From positions 128,240 to 192,239 of the forward strand of contig MNCI01010871.1 of NCBI GenBank assembly GCA_015680685.1: DNA of 64,000 bases. The letters are read 5' to 3'. This DNA comes from Gnetum montanum. Taxonomy: Eukaryota > Streptophyta > Gnetopsida > Gnetales > Gnetaceae. This document shows positions 11,586 to 22,902 of the stretch, piece by piece; the stretch's first letter is position 1; every line of letters starts with the position of its first letter. Below the pieces are notes generated by a model that saw only the letters and a list, made by a program, of their open reading frames with translations, was not told the DNA's origin and ran no database searches. The position numbers and the translations under genes are program-made.

Positions 11586-11810
11586 TTGGTATTTTCAAAT
11601 AATACAATAGCTAAGAAAATGGAATATTTTTTCATAGTAAGTGTAGCGAAATCCTAAGTAGAGTTGTGAGTTAGTCAAGTAGAAGGTTTTAAGATCACTA
11701 TTGGTATTTTCAAATAATACAATAGCTAAAAAATAGAATATTTTTTCATAGTAAGTGTAGCAAAATCCTAAGCAGAGTTACTAGTTAGTAAGTAGAAGGT
11801 TTTAACAAAA
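11586..11810. repeat. 115-bp tandem duplication, two copies
   Basis: The unit beginning 'ttggtattttcaaataatac' at 11,586 recurs at 11,701 with a few differences ('gtagcgaaatcctaagtagag' against 'gtagcaaaatcctaagcagag'). It is a local duplication inside the larger duplicated segment. Confidence 0.9.
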
Positions 11811-11934
11811 TTATGGTCTTATATAGAAGGTAAGCAATAATTATATATTAGATCTAATAAATTAGATGCATATGCTAACTATCTCTTAGCAACTATTTCA
11901 ATCAAATTCCAATGTGTCATAAGCAAGCTTCATT

Positions 11935-12085
11935 TAAGTTCACATCATCTTAAAATTGAGAGTGGAAGATGGATTTAACTCCCATAAGAAAAGCATCCCT
12001 GTAGGTTATGTGGATTAGGAGCCCTTGAGGATGAGTTCCATGTGTTTCTTTAATATGTTGTGACTACTCATTTAAGATAGTATTA
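11935..12085 (+). pseudogene. Non-LTR retroposon C-terminal His/Cys-type motif, copy 1
   Basis: On the plus strand, shifted frames read SSHHLKIESGRWMDLTP, then RLCGLGALEDEFHVFL. Many LINE-type polyproteins end with the pattern S-H-x-L-x-I-E-x-G-R, then C-x2-C, then E-D-E-x-H-F-L-x2-C. Only the last domain is present and it has stops and frameshifts. The element clade cannot be fixed from so little. Confidence 0.45.
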
Positions 12086-12734
12086 TGTTAAAAAAAAAAC
12101 TTATATGGTTGTTTTTATTGTCTACATGGGTGCTTAGTTAATTTGTAGAGTTTGACTTTCTTGTTTTATGAAAATGTAATCTATGTCCAATAGATCCTAT
12201 GAGTATTCAATTGTAATAAAGCTTCAATTTCAGTTCCAGATATTATTTTTCATAGTGAAAAATATATGATATATGAATGATTTGTGTTAGTGTTAAGGAT
12301 GTGAATTTATTCAAGCATTGTCAGATATGATGTTTAGAGGTTGTTTATGATGACAAATAAATGATATCTAATTTTTATTCAAGTATTCCATGTTGCTTTT
12401 GGAGTCTACACTAAAGCTCTATCATCTAATTTACCAAATTTTGAACCTCCCAAAGTTTCTAAAGTAGTTCTTGAAAGTACAAGAGAAAAGGGCTAGGACT
12501 TTCAAGGACTATAATGACTCAAGACTTAGAATGTCTTAGAAAAGGAAATACAAAATAGTCCTCAGCACACCTAGAAGTTGGTTAAATAGTAGGTATTGGT
12601 AAGGTTATGGTCAAATGCAGAAGGAAAAAAAATCTACTTAGAGTACATTAGAAGTCTTTTTTTTTAGATTCATCTATTCATTTTACAACTCATATATTGA
12701 TTAGATCTTATAGTTTTATCAAGAGGCTTTGTCT

Positions 12735-12860
12735 ACATTTACATTGTCTAACTATAGAAAGTGGAAAATAGATTCACCTACCAAGGAATAACATATACAA
12801 AGGTTGCTTGGGTGTGGAGCCCTAGAGAATGAGCATCATATTTTTCTTAGTTACTATATG
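12735..12860 (+). pseudogene. Non-LTR retroposon C-terminal His/Cys-type motif, copy 2
   Basis: The second copy reads TIESGK, then after a frame change GCGALENEHHIFLSYYM, aligned with copy 1 at about 800 bp spacing. It is more decayed than copy 1. It supports the reading that the duplicated segment derives from a LINE-like element. Confidence 0.4.
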
Positions 12861-13060
12861 ATTTAACATTTAAGGTAAAAATATAATATTTCTACTTGTA
12901 TGACTTTTATTTTTGTCATATCATGTGGTAGTTAGCTACTTTGTTGAGTTAATTTTTTGTTTTACATTGCATGAATGTATTGGTTGTCTAATAAATTCTT
13001 TAGGTTTATGAATGTAATAAAATCTTGGATTCTAGTTCCATTGCATGAATCAAAGTAGTT

Positions 13061-13498
13061 AAAAAAATTCCCCAAATCATTGATATAACTAAATCCATCA
13101 TGTTTAACAACTTAATGTAATACCTTGATTATGAAAATGTGGATGAGGAGTAACTAAGTATGCAACATTTATTGTCTTTTAACCATGTTTGAAAATAAAA
13201 GTTTGGAATCGTTGACTTTTATGTAGGGAGCTTTCTACAGGAGGGTGATTTTGCATGTGTTTGTGATCTCCTAAACCATGTATGTTCTCCTAAACCTTGT
13301 AGTCATAAGATGCTCTAAGAATTGTTCATATTTAGAAAACTCATGATGTTCACTATGCAATTTGGTTACTAAAATTACAAAATGCAGAGTCTCCAACATG
13401 AGATACTTTTCAAGTATTAGAGTCAACTTTGATAGGAAACCTCTAAGATATAAGAGTCATGATTGTCAAGATGTCTCTTACATTAGTTTTCATTGTTG
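13061..13498. other. Left flank of element E, nothing recognised
   Basis: AT-rich host or older repeat DNA up to the GGTAT target duplication. No ORF or repeat partner was recognised. Confidence 0.4.
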
Positions 13499-13503
13499 GG
13501 TAT
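13499..13503. other. Left target-site duplication GGTAT of element E
   Basis: GGTAT precedes the left LTR at 13,504 and recurs immediately after the right LTR at 33,801-33,805. A 5-bp duplication is what Ty3/Gypsy integrases make. Confidence 0.7.
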
Positions 13504-14284
13504 TATAATGCTGAAAAACTTTGATTTGGAAATTGAATCAATCCATGTGAAACAGTTTTACTTCAAGATCCACAAGCCTTGAAAAGGATTTGAAGTGCCT
13601 TAGGTAGTCTAGTTGATCACTTAAGGACTTACAAGTCTATTATCGAATGAAATATGTGAAAATGAGTGATAATATGAGCAAATAATAGATCCAAGACTAG
13701 ATCTATGAAAAGCAAGAGAAACTATAAAAATAATGAAAAAATGTGGTAAAAAAATGACAAACTTTGTATTAAATACTATAAAATATTGTGAAATAGGTTT
13801 AGAAGGTATAGATTGATTCGCTTTTAGAGCATGGTGTATTCTGCAGCTAATCTGCACATGTCTATCTCAATTGATATGCTCTTAAAAAAATGCTGTAGCA
13901 AGTTCTAAAGGTCATAAAAGTATTTATGTGCTAATTAGGTCTCAAATGTGCTAAAAGTTGCCTTCTTGCCCTGCCCCCNTTTTATCACCAGCGTTTTTAA
14001 CTACAATGACTTTAGTCATAGCATTTTTGGTAGCATATTTGATAATTACGGGCTCAATTATGCTGTTTTGATGTAATTCATAGTGTATTTGACATTTTAT
14101 ACCATAAATTACACCTTACAAAGTGAAAATGTTCTGGGATTTTAACAAAATAGGGCTACATGATTAATGTTTTGAAGGAAAATTGAGGCATTTATGTTTT
14201 CTCTTGAATCCGTTCAAAATTACAATTAAAATTTGGCTATAAGGCTTGCTTTTTTATAATTGAAATTTTCTTTGAGGTGTTTCA
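13504..14284 (-). mobile_element. Element E 3' LTR (left copy)
   Basis: Aligned by eye with 32,807-33,800 over most of its length, for example around 13,980-14,090 against 33,496-33,600 ('tatcaccagcgttt(t/c)taactaca'). On the minus strand it begins TGAAACACC and its far end reads 'cattata', a decayed form of GGTGTTACA. It is shorter than the right copy by about 200 bp and contains a single N at 13,979. The two copies are strongly diverged, so the insertion is old. Confidence 0.75.
13979..13979. other. Single N
   Basis: One undetermined base inside the E 3' LTR. The right LTR has roughly 130 extra bases at the matching point (about 33,362-33,495), so sequence is probably missing at this N. 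Confidence 0.6.
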
Positions 14285-14294
14285 TTGGCCCCTC
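14285..14294 (-). promoter_or_regulatory. Polypurine tract of element E
   Basis: On the minus strand GAGGGGCCAA lies directly before the LTR start TGAAACACC. The identical ten bases occupy the same place in element D (46,811-46,820). In LTR retrotransposons this tract primes plus-strand DNA synthesis. Confidence 0.7.
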
Positions 14295-15645
14295 TTTGTT
14301 GATGTTTTAAGGATTGACCTGAAAGACATCAACAAAGAATGTAAAACACCACAACAGGTTCATCACCAATGCTTCTCTCTCCATACTTGATTTAGTAGCT
14401 ATTGAATCATACCAAGAAGTACTCATGATGATGAAGTTAGGTTAAAATGGAATGATGGTAATTTAGTATGAGATATTTTGTTTTGATAGGATATATGGAT
14501 ATGGTTACATTGGCTAACAAAAAATTTCAAATATCTTGACACTATGGTTATGGCATAGTGATGTGCTCATTTGTCAACGAGGTCTTCATGCTTCATGCTT
14601 GTTGCACTAGTTACATGTGTTTAGACTTTGAGAAACCAACATTTTAGTATTGGCTACTTTGACCACTTGGTTCTTTATTTTATTTTCTTTTTTTTTATCC
14701 ATTTGTTACATGTTAGGCTACTTTGGCCTCTTGGCTTTCTTTGCATCTTTCCATTTTTTTTTGTAGGAGTAAAACCTTCTTTGGGTTTTGATGCCAAGGC
14801 TAAATTTTTATTTTCTTGCTAAATGAAATGTTTGGAGATTCAGTGAATTGATTTAGTGAGGCATGATATAGGAGATGTCACAGGGTCATGATACATGAAT
14901 GTCAAATATAGATTTTCATCATTAGTAGGATACGGAATGTTAAAGTTGATGTATGGCTATGGCTATGAACGGGTAGCGGGAATGATATGAGGCAAGCACT
15001 GTGAGCATGGTTAAATGGGCTAACTAAATCTCATGTGTTGAGATCATGTGGTAACCCACTACTGTGGTGGATCACATCTTTGTGATGATTTTGGGCTTAT
15101 CCTACAAACACAACTTAGAGAGAACAGGAAAACAAATCAAGGAATACATTAGGACTATGAGAGACAACATTAGGCAACAAGTAAACATTGGCCACTCTGA
15201 GATGTAATTGGTAGAACTTAAGAACATTTTATATTGTTTTGTAGATTTTATGCAAATTTTGTAGTATTTTGAGGCCAAAGAGAAGAGGTTATGCATGCTC
15301 AATTGTTATAGGCTACAAGGTCCATCAATGCTTAAAGATAAGTCAAATTATTTTCACATCTTCATAGCTTAATCGTGCATGTCAACATAAGCATATTACA
15401 TGACATCTGCATGATATATTTATCAAACAGAGCTAAAATAAGGTAAAATAATGTAGTAAATGATATCATTTTTTATTTTAGTCATTGTAATGTCAAAATA
15501 AGAAATAAGTCAATGAAAAAGGCCAAAAATGTGTAAAATAATGTGTTTTAATGTCAAATGAACTATGAGGGTAGTTTATTCTCACATTGTTAGCATTTTT
15601 GAGCAACATGAGTAACATATGAGCAATGTATCTTCAGTTGATACC
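14295..15645. mobile_element. Element E 3' non-coding region, unique part
   Basis: The first 120 bases match element D's 3' region (46,821-46,930; shared 'catcaacaaagaatgtaaaacacca' type string). No ORF of note. In D the integrase and RT lie beyond this region on the same strand. E shows none of their motifs. Confidence 0.5.
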
Positions 15646-15940
15646 ATGTTTAGGGTCAAATAAGCTATGAATTTCATAGTTCTAGCATTTTTGGGGTTAA
15701 ATAAGCTGTGAATCTCATAGTCCTAACGTTTTTAGGGTTAAATATGTTGTAAATTTCACTATCCTAGCATTTTTAGGATAAAATAAGCTATGAGTTTCAT
15801 AGTCCCATCATTTTTAGGGTTAAATAAGCTATGATATTTATTGTGCTAAAGTTTTTAGAGTCAACTAACCTATGAATTTCATTGTCCCCATGTTTTTAGA
15901 ATAAAAAAAAAAGCTATTATTTCATAGTCCTAGTGTTTTT
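15646..15940. repeat. 41-bp tandem repeat array, about seven copies
   Basis: Units of the type 'tttttagggttaaataagct' plus 21 further bases recur every 41 bp, with anchors at 15,662, 15,703, 15,744, 15,785, 15,826 and 15,867; the last is lengthened by an A-run near 15,903. Copies are diverged but phased. The array sits in E where pol would be expected. Confidence 0.9.
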
Positions 15941-16639
15941 GACACCTAGTATTTGGGATATGGAATTGTGGGACCTACTTACCAATGTACTAGAATGGAT
16001 AGCGTTTTAGGCTACATGAGGAAATTTCACACCAAAAGGTAGCATATTAGGTTAATTTCATTCTAGCAGCTTATTTGAGTCAATTTCATTTTTAATTTCA
16101 TTCTAGCAGCATATTTGATCTATTTCATTTTCAATCTCATTCCCACAAAGTATTTGGGGGAAAGCTTGGATTATAAAACCCAATTACAATAGTGTGTTTG
16201 AGAAAAATTGGTTTTTATAATCACTTATGCTTAGCGTGTGATAGAAAACTTAGGAATCTTAGGCTTTTCTACTAGTAGAAGAAGGTAGAACACACAAGAT
16301 CTAGAGATCATGGTAAGAAGGAATGGATCAACAAGTAGGCATGTGGCTATGAAGGAGGTAGAGGAGACTGAGTAAGTTGTGTAGAATATATTTTCAAACC
16401 CATCTACAGGGAAACAATCTGCATCTATAGCATCTAGGTACCCATTTTCTATTATTTTCTATCTTGATTTGACAGTGTTCTAGGTTTTCCAAGCTTTTGT
16501 ATGACAAAATTTTTGGTTTCTGACTATGTAAAATTATGATCCTAGGTTTTATTTTGACAATCTTGGGAATGAAATTTTGGATTTTTGGCCTTTTTTGGTA
16601 AAGGTTTTGGTTTTTTCTAGGCTATATATGTAGTGTTTT
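15941..16639. other. Element E 3' non-coding region between repeat arrays
   Basis: No gene. The word 'agcatttttgg' and relatives recur, echoing the arrays on both sides, so this may be older, more degraded repeat DNA of the same kind. Confidence 0.35.
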
Positions 16640-18070
16640 GGCCATTTTTGCTTATTTTCCATGATCACATGAGTAGTGTTGTTGGGGTTTTTCAAGCCCA
16701 AGGTTAGCATTTTTTACCTCTGTAATAGTGGAATGTAGTGTAGTAGGATTCTAGGCCATGATTGTAGCTTTTAAAGGTTTTTTCTATGGTTAATCTACGC
16801 CAAATTAGGGTTTTTTGGTTAATTTCTAGTAAAATTTGAGTTTTTTCTGCACCTATATATGTAGCATTTTAACTAGTTTTAGCCTAATTGATAGTGCTTT
16901 CAACATTCATGATCAATAATTAATTTTTAAAATTTTTTTCTACCTCTATGACTAGTGTTTGTCTTGTTTTACTACTTGAATGCATGGTTTTGGATTTTCT
17001 TCTTTCAATTTTGATAATGTTTTAGTATCTAGTGCTTGGGATTGGTGTTGTGGAGGTTTCCTCTGGTCCTTTGATAAGCATGTTTGATCCTAAGCTCTAC
17101 AAGAGTAGCATTTTTGACCTTCATTACTTGGGAAGGCAATGTTTTTAGCACTTTTGGATTTTTGTGGGGATGAAAGGGTAGCGTATATGCTTGTGAAACC
17201 AACATTCCATAGCATTTTTGGCTTCTTCTCCCCTCATTTCCAATGTTCTCATTCATCCCAATCTCATAAGCTAGTGTTTTTAATCATCTTGATTTCCCCA
17301 TGCCCTAGTGTTTTTGATTTTGATTACATGTTTTAACAAAAATCCTATTTCATGTCAATTGTTGGCTAATGCCTATTTTTCCATGACCACATTAGTGTTG
17401 GGATTTTTCAAGCCTACAGTTAGCATTTTTGACCTCTGGAATAGTGGAATGTAGTGTAGTAGGGTTCTAAGCCATGATTTTAGTTTTTAAAATATTTTTT
17501 CTATAGTTAATCTACATTAAATTAGGGGTTTTTATTAATTTTTGGTGAATTTTGAGTTTTCTCTGCACTTGTATGTGTAGTGTTTTTGATAATTTTGGTC
17601 TAATGAATAGTGCTTCCAACATTCATGATCAAATTTTTTTAAATTTTTTGCTACTTATAAGGCCAGTGTTTGTCTTATTTTATTGCTTGAATGCATGGTT
17701 TTGGATTTTCTTTTATTAATTTTGACATCATTTTAGTACTTAGTGCCTAGGATAGATGTTGTGAAGGTTTCCTTTGATCCTTTGATTAGCATGTTTGATC
17801 CTTGGCTCTGCAAGAGCAGCATGTTTGACCTTTCATACTTGGGAAGGTAGCATTTTTAGCACTTTTGAATTTTTGTGGGAATGAAAGGGTACTGTATATG
17901 CTCTTGAAACCAAGATTCCATAGTGGTTTTGGCTTCTTCTCCCCTCATTCCTAGTGTTCTTAGTTATCTGAGCCTCATAAGCTAGTATTTTTGATCATCT
18001 TGATTTTCCTAGGCCCTAGTGTTTTTTATTTTGGTTACATGTTTTAGCATAAATCTTGTTTCATGTCAAC
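16640..18070. repeat. About 716-bp tandem duplication in element E
   Basis: Copy 1 is about 16,640-17,355 and copy 2 about 17,356-18,070. Matched blocks include 'ggaatgtagtgtagtagg' near 16,730 and 17,448, 'gtttgatccttggctctgc' near 17,790 against 'gtttgatcctaagctctac' near 17,081, and 'ttctcccctcat' near 17,227 and 17,937. Divergence by eye is modest. No coding function is seen. Confidence 0.85.
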
Positions 18071-18210
18071 TATTTGCTAAAATGCCTATTTATGCTTTGC
18101 ATATAAACTATTTGACAAAATGTCTATTTATGTCAAATATTGTTTTTCATGTCAATTGTTTGATAAAATATCATATTTTGTTTTTCATGTCAAGTGTTTG
18201 AAAAAAGTCA
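18064..18210. repeat. Short degenerate tandem repeats
   Basis: About four units built on 'catgtcaa(c/t)tgtttgataaaat' follow each other at roughly 40-50 bp spacing. They explain the 60-codon ORF found here. Confidence 0.7.
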
Positions 18211-18880
18211 AATCCACTGAAAGTTGATTCATGATGGTTCAATTTTGATCAAAGTGTAATCTTATTTATGTTTATAGGCTTTAGATATTCTTTTGTTTAT
18301 GGTTTACTTGCCAATGCTATTAATATGGAGGTTGTTTATGTCGTACTTTGGTTTTAATGGTTTTATATTCTAATGTCTACATTTATGACAATTATTAGCA
18401 CTAATGGTTACATGTTTTTATTGTTCACAAGCTCCAAGTAAAGTAATGATGGTGATGGCTTGACAACATTTCCCCTCCTCCTCCTATGGCTTAACTAAGC
18501 TATTGATGATGATGGAATTATTACTTTTAATGTTGTTATGGCTATATGATATTATTTTATTGGCTATCATGGTTTTAGAGACCCTATATTATTTATTACT
18601 TGTTACACAGTGTAACTATGGCTATTTTTGTTGATTATCTATTTGTACTACTCTCACATTTTGATTTTGGCTATTTTTTCATTTTTTTATGTTTCATGTT
18701 TTTATGCAAACATAAACAATAAATGTAATTTATGGGTTAAGGTAAAAATGAAAAACAAGGCTACAAAGTAAAATTGGTAAATAAAATATGATGTAATAAA
18801 AATTATAAAACGAGATGTAAACATGTAAGTAAAAATTATAAATGATCCTATTAAATAGAATGGCCACAATTTATGTAAAA
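18211..18880. other. Element E non-coding stretch
   Basis: Bases 18,430-18,510 resemble the end of D's antisense gene relic (56,510-56,600) in a weak way ('cttaactaagctattgatgatg' against 'ctagctaagcagtcttgatgtag'). Otherwise AT-rich and uninformative. Confidence 0.3.
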
Positions 18881-18899
18881 GGGAAAGAAAGAAGAAGCT

Positions 18900-19010
18900 A
18901 TCACATTCACTAGTTTTAGGCCCTAGCTAGACGTGGTATCACTATTTTGAAGCCCTAGTAGGCCATGGTGTCATTAGTTTTAGGCCTTGGAAGGCCATGA
19001 CATTAGTTTT
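18900..19010. repeat. 'tagttttaggcc' repeats downstream of E protease
   Basis: Three units with 'tagttttaggcc(c/t)' and 'aggccatg' words. The same kind of repeat, longer, lies at the matching place in element D (56,780-57,150), just downstream of the protease on the minus strand. Confidence 0.65.
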
Positions 19011-19544
19011 ATAGCAAGCATAGGATAATCTTGAAAGAAAATATAGGAATAAAATAAACATAGAAACATGATATAAATTTGTAAAAGTGAATAAATGATC
19101 ATTGACAAAAGAAGGGATAAGATGTCAATGTGAATTTGTTGTTTGATCTTCGATAGATCATAGAGCTTCTTGTGCACAATCTTGGTTTTACCATTCCTTT
19201 TGTTTGACATGGCATGTGTTGCTTATTCTTGTAGTTTACCTAATGTTGTAGAGTTGATAGTTCTAATTTTTTTTGTCCCCAATTTGAGTGTTAGGTTTGT
19301 TATGGATGTCAAGAATTTTGTTTTGAAACTCTACTTCTAAATCCCATTTAACATTGACATTGTTAACAGATGATAAGAATATGCTATCCTCATGAATCAT
19401 AATTTTACCATCCTCATATGGTAAATGAATCTATTGGTGTATGGGAGATAAGCATGCTTGAAGCTTAGTTAACCATGGTCTTCCTAAGATCAAGATGAAA
19501 CCAAGTGTCTCCTCAACTACTATGAAGTTGGTGGATGTGAAAAA

Positions 19545-19823
19545 CTATTCCCCAACTACAAAACCTAATGAGATAGAACCTCGTATGGCTATTTGCGACC
19601 CAATGATTAACTTGAGTGTGGAGGTAAAGGTTTCTTGGATGTTTTTAGTTAGGCCTAATTGCTCAATAATAGTAAATGGTATCATGTTAGTTGTTGCCCT
19701 GTCATCCACATGAACATGATGAATATTATACTTGATAATACATATGGTAATGTGGAGAGGAGCAAATAGCATTTCTTCATTTTTTGGATCAATCTTCACT
19801 TTGCTATCATGAAAGATAGGCAT
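19545..19823 (-). pseudogene. Element E protease
   Basis: A 92-codon open stretch on the minus strand with the retroviral-type aspartic protease core VHVDDRATTNMIPF, then LIIGSQIAIRGSISLGF. It aligns with the element D protease (57,827-58,084: VHVDDRVATKVIQF, then IILRGIVTIAF). Family enzymes cut the Gag-Pol polyprotein and use a D-(S/T)-G triad. Here, as in D, the third position is Arg instead of Gly, so activity is doubtful. Confidence 0.65.
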
Positions 19824-22020
19824 GGTTCAATGCTTATCTTCTCTAAGTAGAGTTTGCTCAATAACTGAGTGAATGGATTCTTTGTTAGCAAGCATGTCTC
19901 TGCTCACAGGAATATAAGTCAACATTTAAACTAGCACATATCTAAGAGGAAGGAAAGTTATGATTAGGTCATATAGGTTCAATGGTGTGTTCTTTTATTT
20001 TAGGAACCATTTGACTTGTTTCATTGCCATGAGGAAATTCCTTTCATTGACATGTGATTTTTTAACTGTCATAGTCTTAATTTTTTGCATACTTCCTAGA
20101 ATTTTTGGCTCATGGCTTGGTATGTGTTTATTAGACCCCTTGTTCATACCTAGTTTGTGATTCTCTCTTGGTTGATTAGTTGATGCAGTTTGGGAAATGG
20201 AGTTCATGGGTAGGGCTAATCTTAGTATAGGTTTCAATGGGTTAACTTACTTAGTATGTGGCCTAGTACTATGTTATTTTCACCATTGTTGTAGCAATTA
20301 TTTCTTATTAATTGATGGTGATAGTGTTGAGTTATTGGCCACAATGGATGAGCATTGATCATGGTTTGTTGCATGTTTACTTGTGGATGATGAAGCAATC
20401 TTAATAATAAATGGTTCCCTAGCTTTAAAGGTATTGATAATGATTTGAATAGGTCATGATGTTGTTGCCAATGAAGGTGGAACATGTAAGGTTCTCTAGG
20501 GATTTGGAGATGATGGTGCTCGTATGACAAAGGATGTTCTAGGGTTTAGATTTTGGGGCCAAGTGCTAGCTAAGGGAATCTTGATAACAAATAGTTTCCT
20601 ATGAGGACTAGATCAATTGGATGTTATAAATAAGGCTATTATGTAAGGGTCATTGTTAGTGTTTAGAGGATTGGATTCATTTAATATCAACTCCCCATAG
20701 TTAATCATCTTTTGGAGATTGTCTTTTAAGGCTAAGAAAATGTTAGTATCATGACCAGCTAGTTGATGATAATAACAAAATCTATCAAGCTTGAAGTATT
20801 TTTGTAATTAAACATTATCTTTGGTTACCACTATTAGGTCTCTAGCTATCTCAAAAAGACAATCATATCTCTTACAAACTTCCTTGAATAGTTGCTTATG
20901 TTGAATACTGTTGTCTTTAAGAAATTGTTCTAGGAGTTCAAAAGGTTTTATAAGCAACTTAGCATACTTAGACCTATTCCTACACTTAAAGTTTGATTAG
21001 TTGGAAGCATATGAAGTAGATGATTGAGACGAAATAGAAGATGTATGGTGTGATAGTGATCTACACCTTTTTGCTTGTTTTGTATATTTTACTGTTGTGA
21101 CCACAATTGTTTGTGCTTGTCTAGTCTTATCCTTATCCCTCCTTGTATGTTGGTTTTTATAGGTTATGTAGGATGAATCATTGCTAGCTTCAATAGCTTC
21201 CTCAATGTTATTAATTTCTAAGAAGGCTTGGCTTAATGATGAGGGTTCTAAGTAATAAGTTTTGACTTAATGAATTCTTTGATCACCCCCTTGAAAATGA
21301 CTAACAAGTGGATTTTAGAGATGGACTCTAGAATCTAAGTATTGCATTCTATCTTTGAATAAACATTCGAACTAGTTTAAGTGGCTCTTGCCTCACTTTC
21401 ATATGTTGATCTAAAGTTGTGTTAGGGTTTCAATTGAATTTGACGTAGTTAACAAACTAAGCTATCAAGTATCAAGAGAGGAGATAGAACCTCTTTGTGA
21501 TGTCCTATAGCAGTCTAAAGATTTTTCTATTAAGGACATAGGAAACATATGTAGTATTATGTGAGGCTATGCTTGTAATAGGAGGTACTTAGAAAAGAAT
21601 GTCACAAGATGCACATTAGGGTCTCCTTCACCATTGTATTTGGTGAAGTTTGGAACAAGCATGTCCATGGATAATGTTATTTGGGGAATAGTGAGGCTGA
21701 TGGGATCATATTGGTAAAAGTCCATGACTTTTACCATTTGTGTTGTGTTGGCTTCATGCTTTTGCAACTTCCTAGTATGATCTTGGATCAATTAAAAGGC
21801 TTGATCGAAGCCTTGTGGTGCTCCTACGGGTTGCATTGGTTGTTGAATGGTTGGTGGTCATGAAATAGTCAATAATATAAATTAGATGAATCATGTGACT
21901 ACGATTGTGAGAGGGGTAAATATGCAAAATGAGGTTGGCATGGGAACATGAGAAAAAAAGTGTGTATTGGATACAAATTAGTTGCAAGAAGCATGTGATA
22001 TTTGAGATTTCATAAAATGA
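19824..22020 (-). pseudogene. Element E gag (C-terminal part), left of nested element A
   Basis: Minus-strand gag with many stops. Recognisable pieces, N- to C-terminal: a low-complexity leader (21,772-22,020), the gag core start (21,567-21,791; FYQYDPISLTIPQ, then PNFTKYNGEGDPNVHL), the capsid-like region to about 21,200, and a knuckle-like motif (about 20,690-20,810; FCYYHQLAGHDT, then ALKDNLQKMINYGEL). The same order and motifs occur in element D. Its start lies on the other side of element A, in the misplaced segment at 31,384-31,647. Confidence 0.6.
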
Positions 22021-22025
22021 CCAAC
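22021..22025. other. Target-site duplication CCAAC of element A (left)
   Basis: CCAAC precedes the A 5' LTR. Its reverse complement GTTGG borders the inverted LTR end at 31,643-31,647. Confidence 0.75.
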
Positions 22026-22758
22026 TAATGAGCCACGATATTGCATACGCGATATTGCGTATGCGATATTGCATCCACCACATGATATCAGATACGCAAT
22101 ATCGCATCCTACCTCATCTTCTATAAATAAGAGGCGGCACCCTTTGTTCCAAGGCAGTCAGACTTAGACCTTTAGCTAGATTCTTATAGTTTTGTTATTC
22201 TAGAGTTAGAATTATCTTTGTGTGCCCATAGTAGGAGTCATAGAGTGAACGAATCTTTATTCAAGCAATTTGTACCTGAGCACAATTTTGTGTATGACAA
22301 TAAAGATGAACTTTATGATAAAACTTGCAGCATAAAGATTAAGCTAATTAGTAATTAATGATTGTTAAATGCTTTTCTAGTTAATTAATATCTTTCTCAA
22401 CCTTCAACCCCCTTAGTTAAATACACTCAGTACTACTGCTTCGAGCATGCGTGTAGCGCTTGGTAACCTAGTAACGATTAGCGTTTGGTAATCCTAGCAG
22501 TGCTGCACTGGTTCAGGATGTGTACGGTAAGTGGGAACAGATACTGGTGTTAGGAACATTTAGAACTTAGTTAATGAATAGTTAATGTAAGTTAGTCACT
22601 TAGTTTTCTCTCCCTTTCCTTTATTAGCAAAAGACATAAAAAGATAAAAAGCTATAAAAATCATATACCTCAAGCTTACTTAACCATACAACTGTGACAA
22701 TACAAGTGAAACGCTCTTATTCGTATGGTTGAGTGTAGGGATACCTCGCCACTCATCA
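22026..22758 (+). mobile_element. Element A 5' LTR
   Basis: 733 bp, ends TAATGAG (3' copy TGATGAG) and CTCATCA. U3 opens with overlapping inverted words built on gcatacgcgatattgc (22,036-22,110). A TATA-like box (tctataaataag) is near 22,120, and polyadenylation-type words (aataaagatg) are near 22,300. Compared with the 3' copy it lacks about 90 bases near 22,705. Confidence 0.85.
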
Positions 22759-22759
22759 T

Positions 22760-22778
22760 TGGTGCCATTGTCGGGGAC
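22760..22778 (+). promoter_or_regulatory. Primer-binding site, tRNA-Asp type
   Basis: TGGTGCCATTGTCGGGGAC lies two bases after the LTR end. It differs at two positions from the complement of the plant tRNA-Asp 3' end (TGGCGCCGTTGTCGGGG-), the usual primer of Athila elements. Both differences are C/G to T/A changes, as expected from CpG methylation decay. Confidence 0.85.
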
Positions 22779-22902
22779 TTAGTTGTTTGTGCACTACGTA
22801 GAACATAGGAAATCCTTCATATCATTGGAATGTTAGAACGAACCCTTAGGGTTAATCAAATAAAGATATGCCAATGGTACATTGCACATCAAACAAGACA
22901 AA

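Larger units (their letters stand above)
10927..13060. repeat. Diverged large tandem duplication with non-LTR retroposon tails
   Basis: Two related segments follow each other, about 10,927-12,240 and about 12,270-13,060. Near 10,930-11,020 and 12,275-12,370 both contain 'gtgttaagcatgtgcatttattcaa', then 'tgtttagag(g/a)ttgttt...atgatat'. Both then end with the same retroposon tail (listed separately) and a 'ctatgagtattcaattgtaataaa' or 'tttaggtttatgaatgtaataaa' type ending. The second copy is about 0.5 kb shorter. They are two decayed members of one family or one old tandem duplication. Confidence 0.6.
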
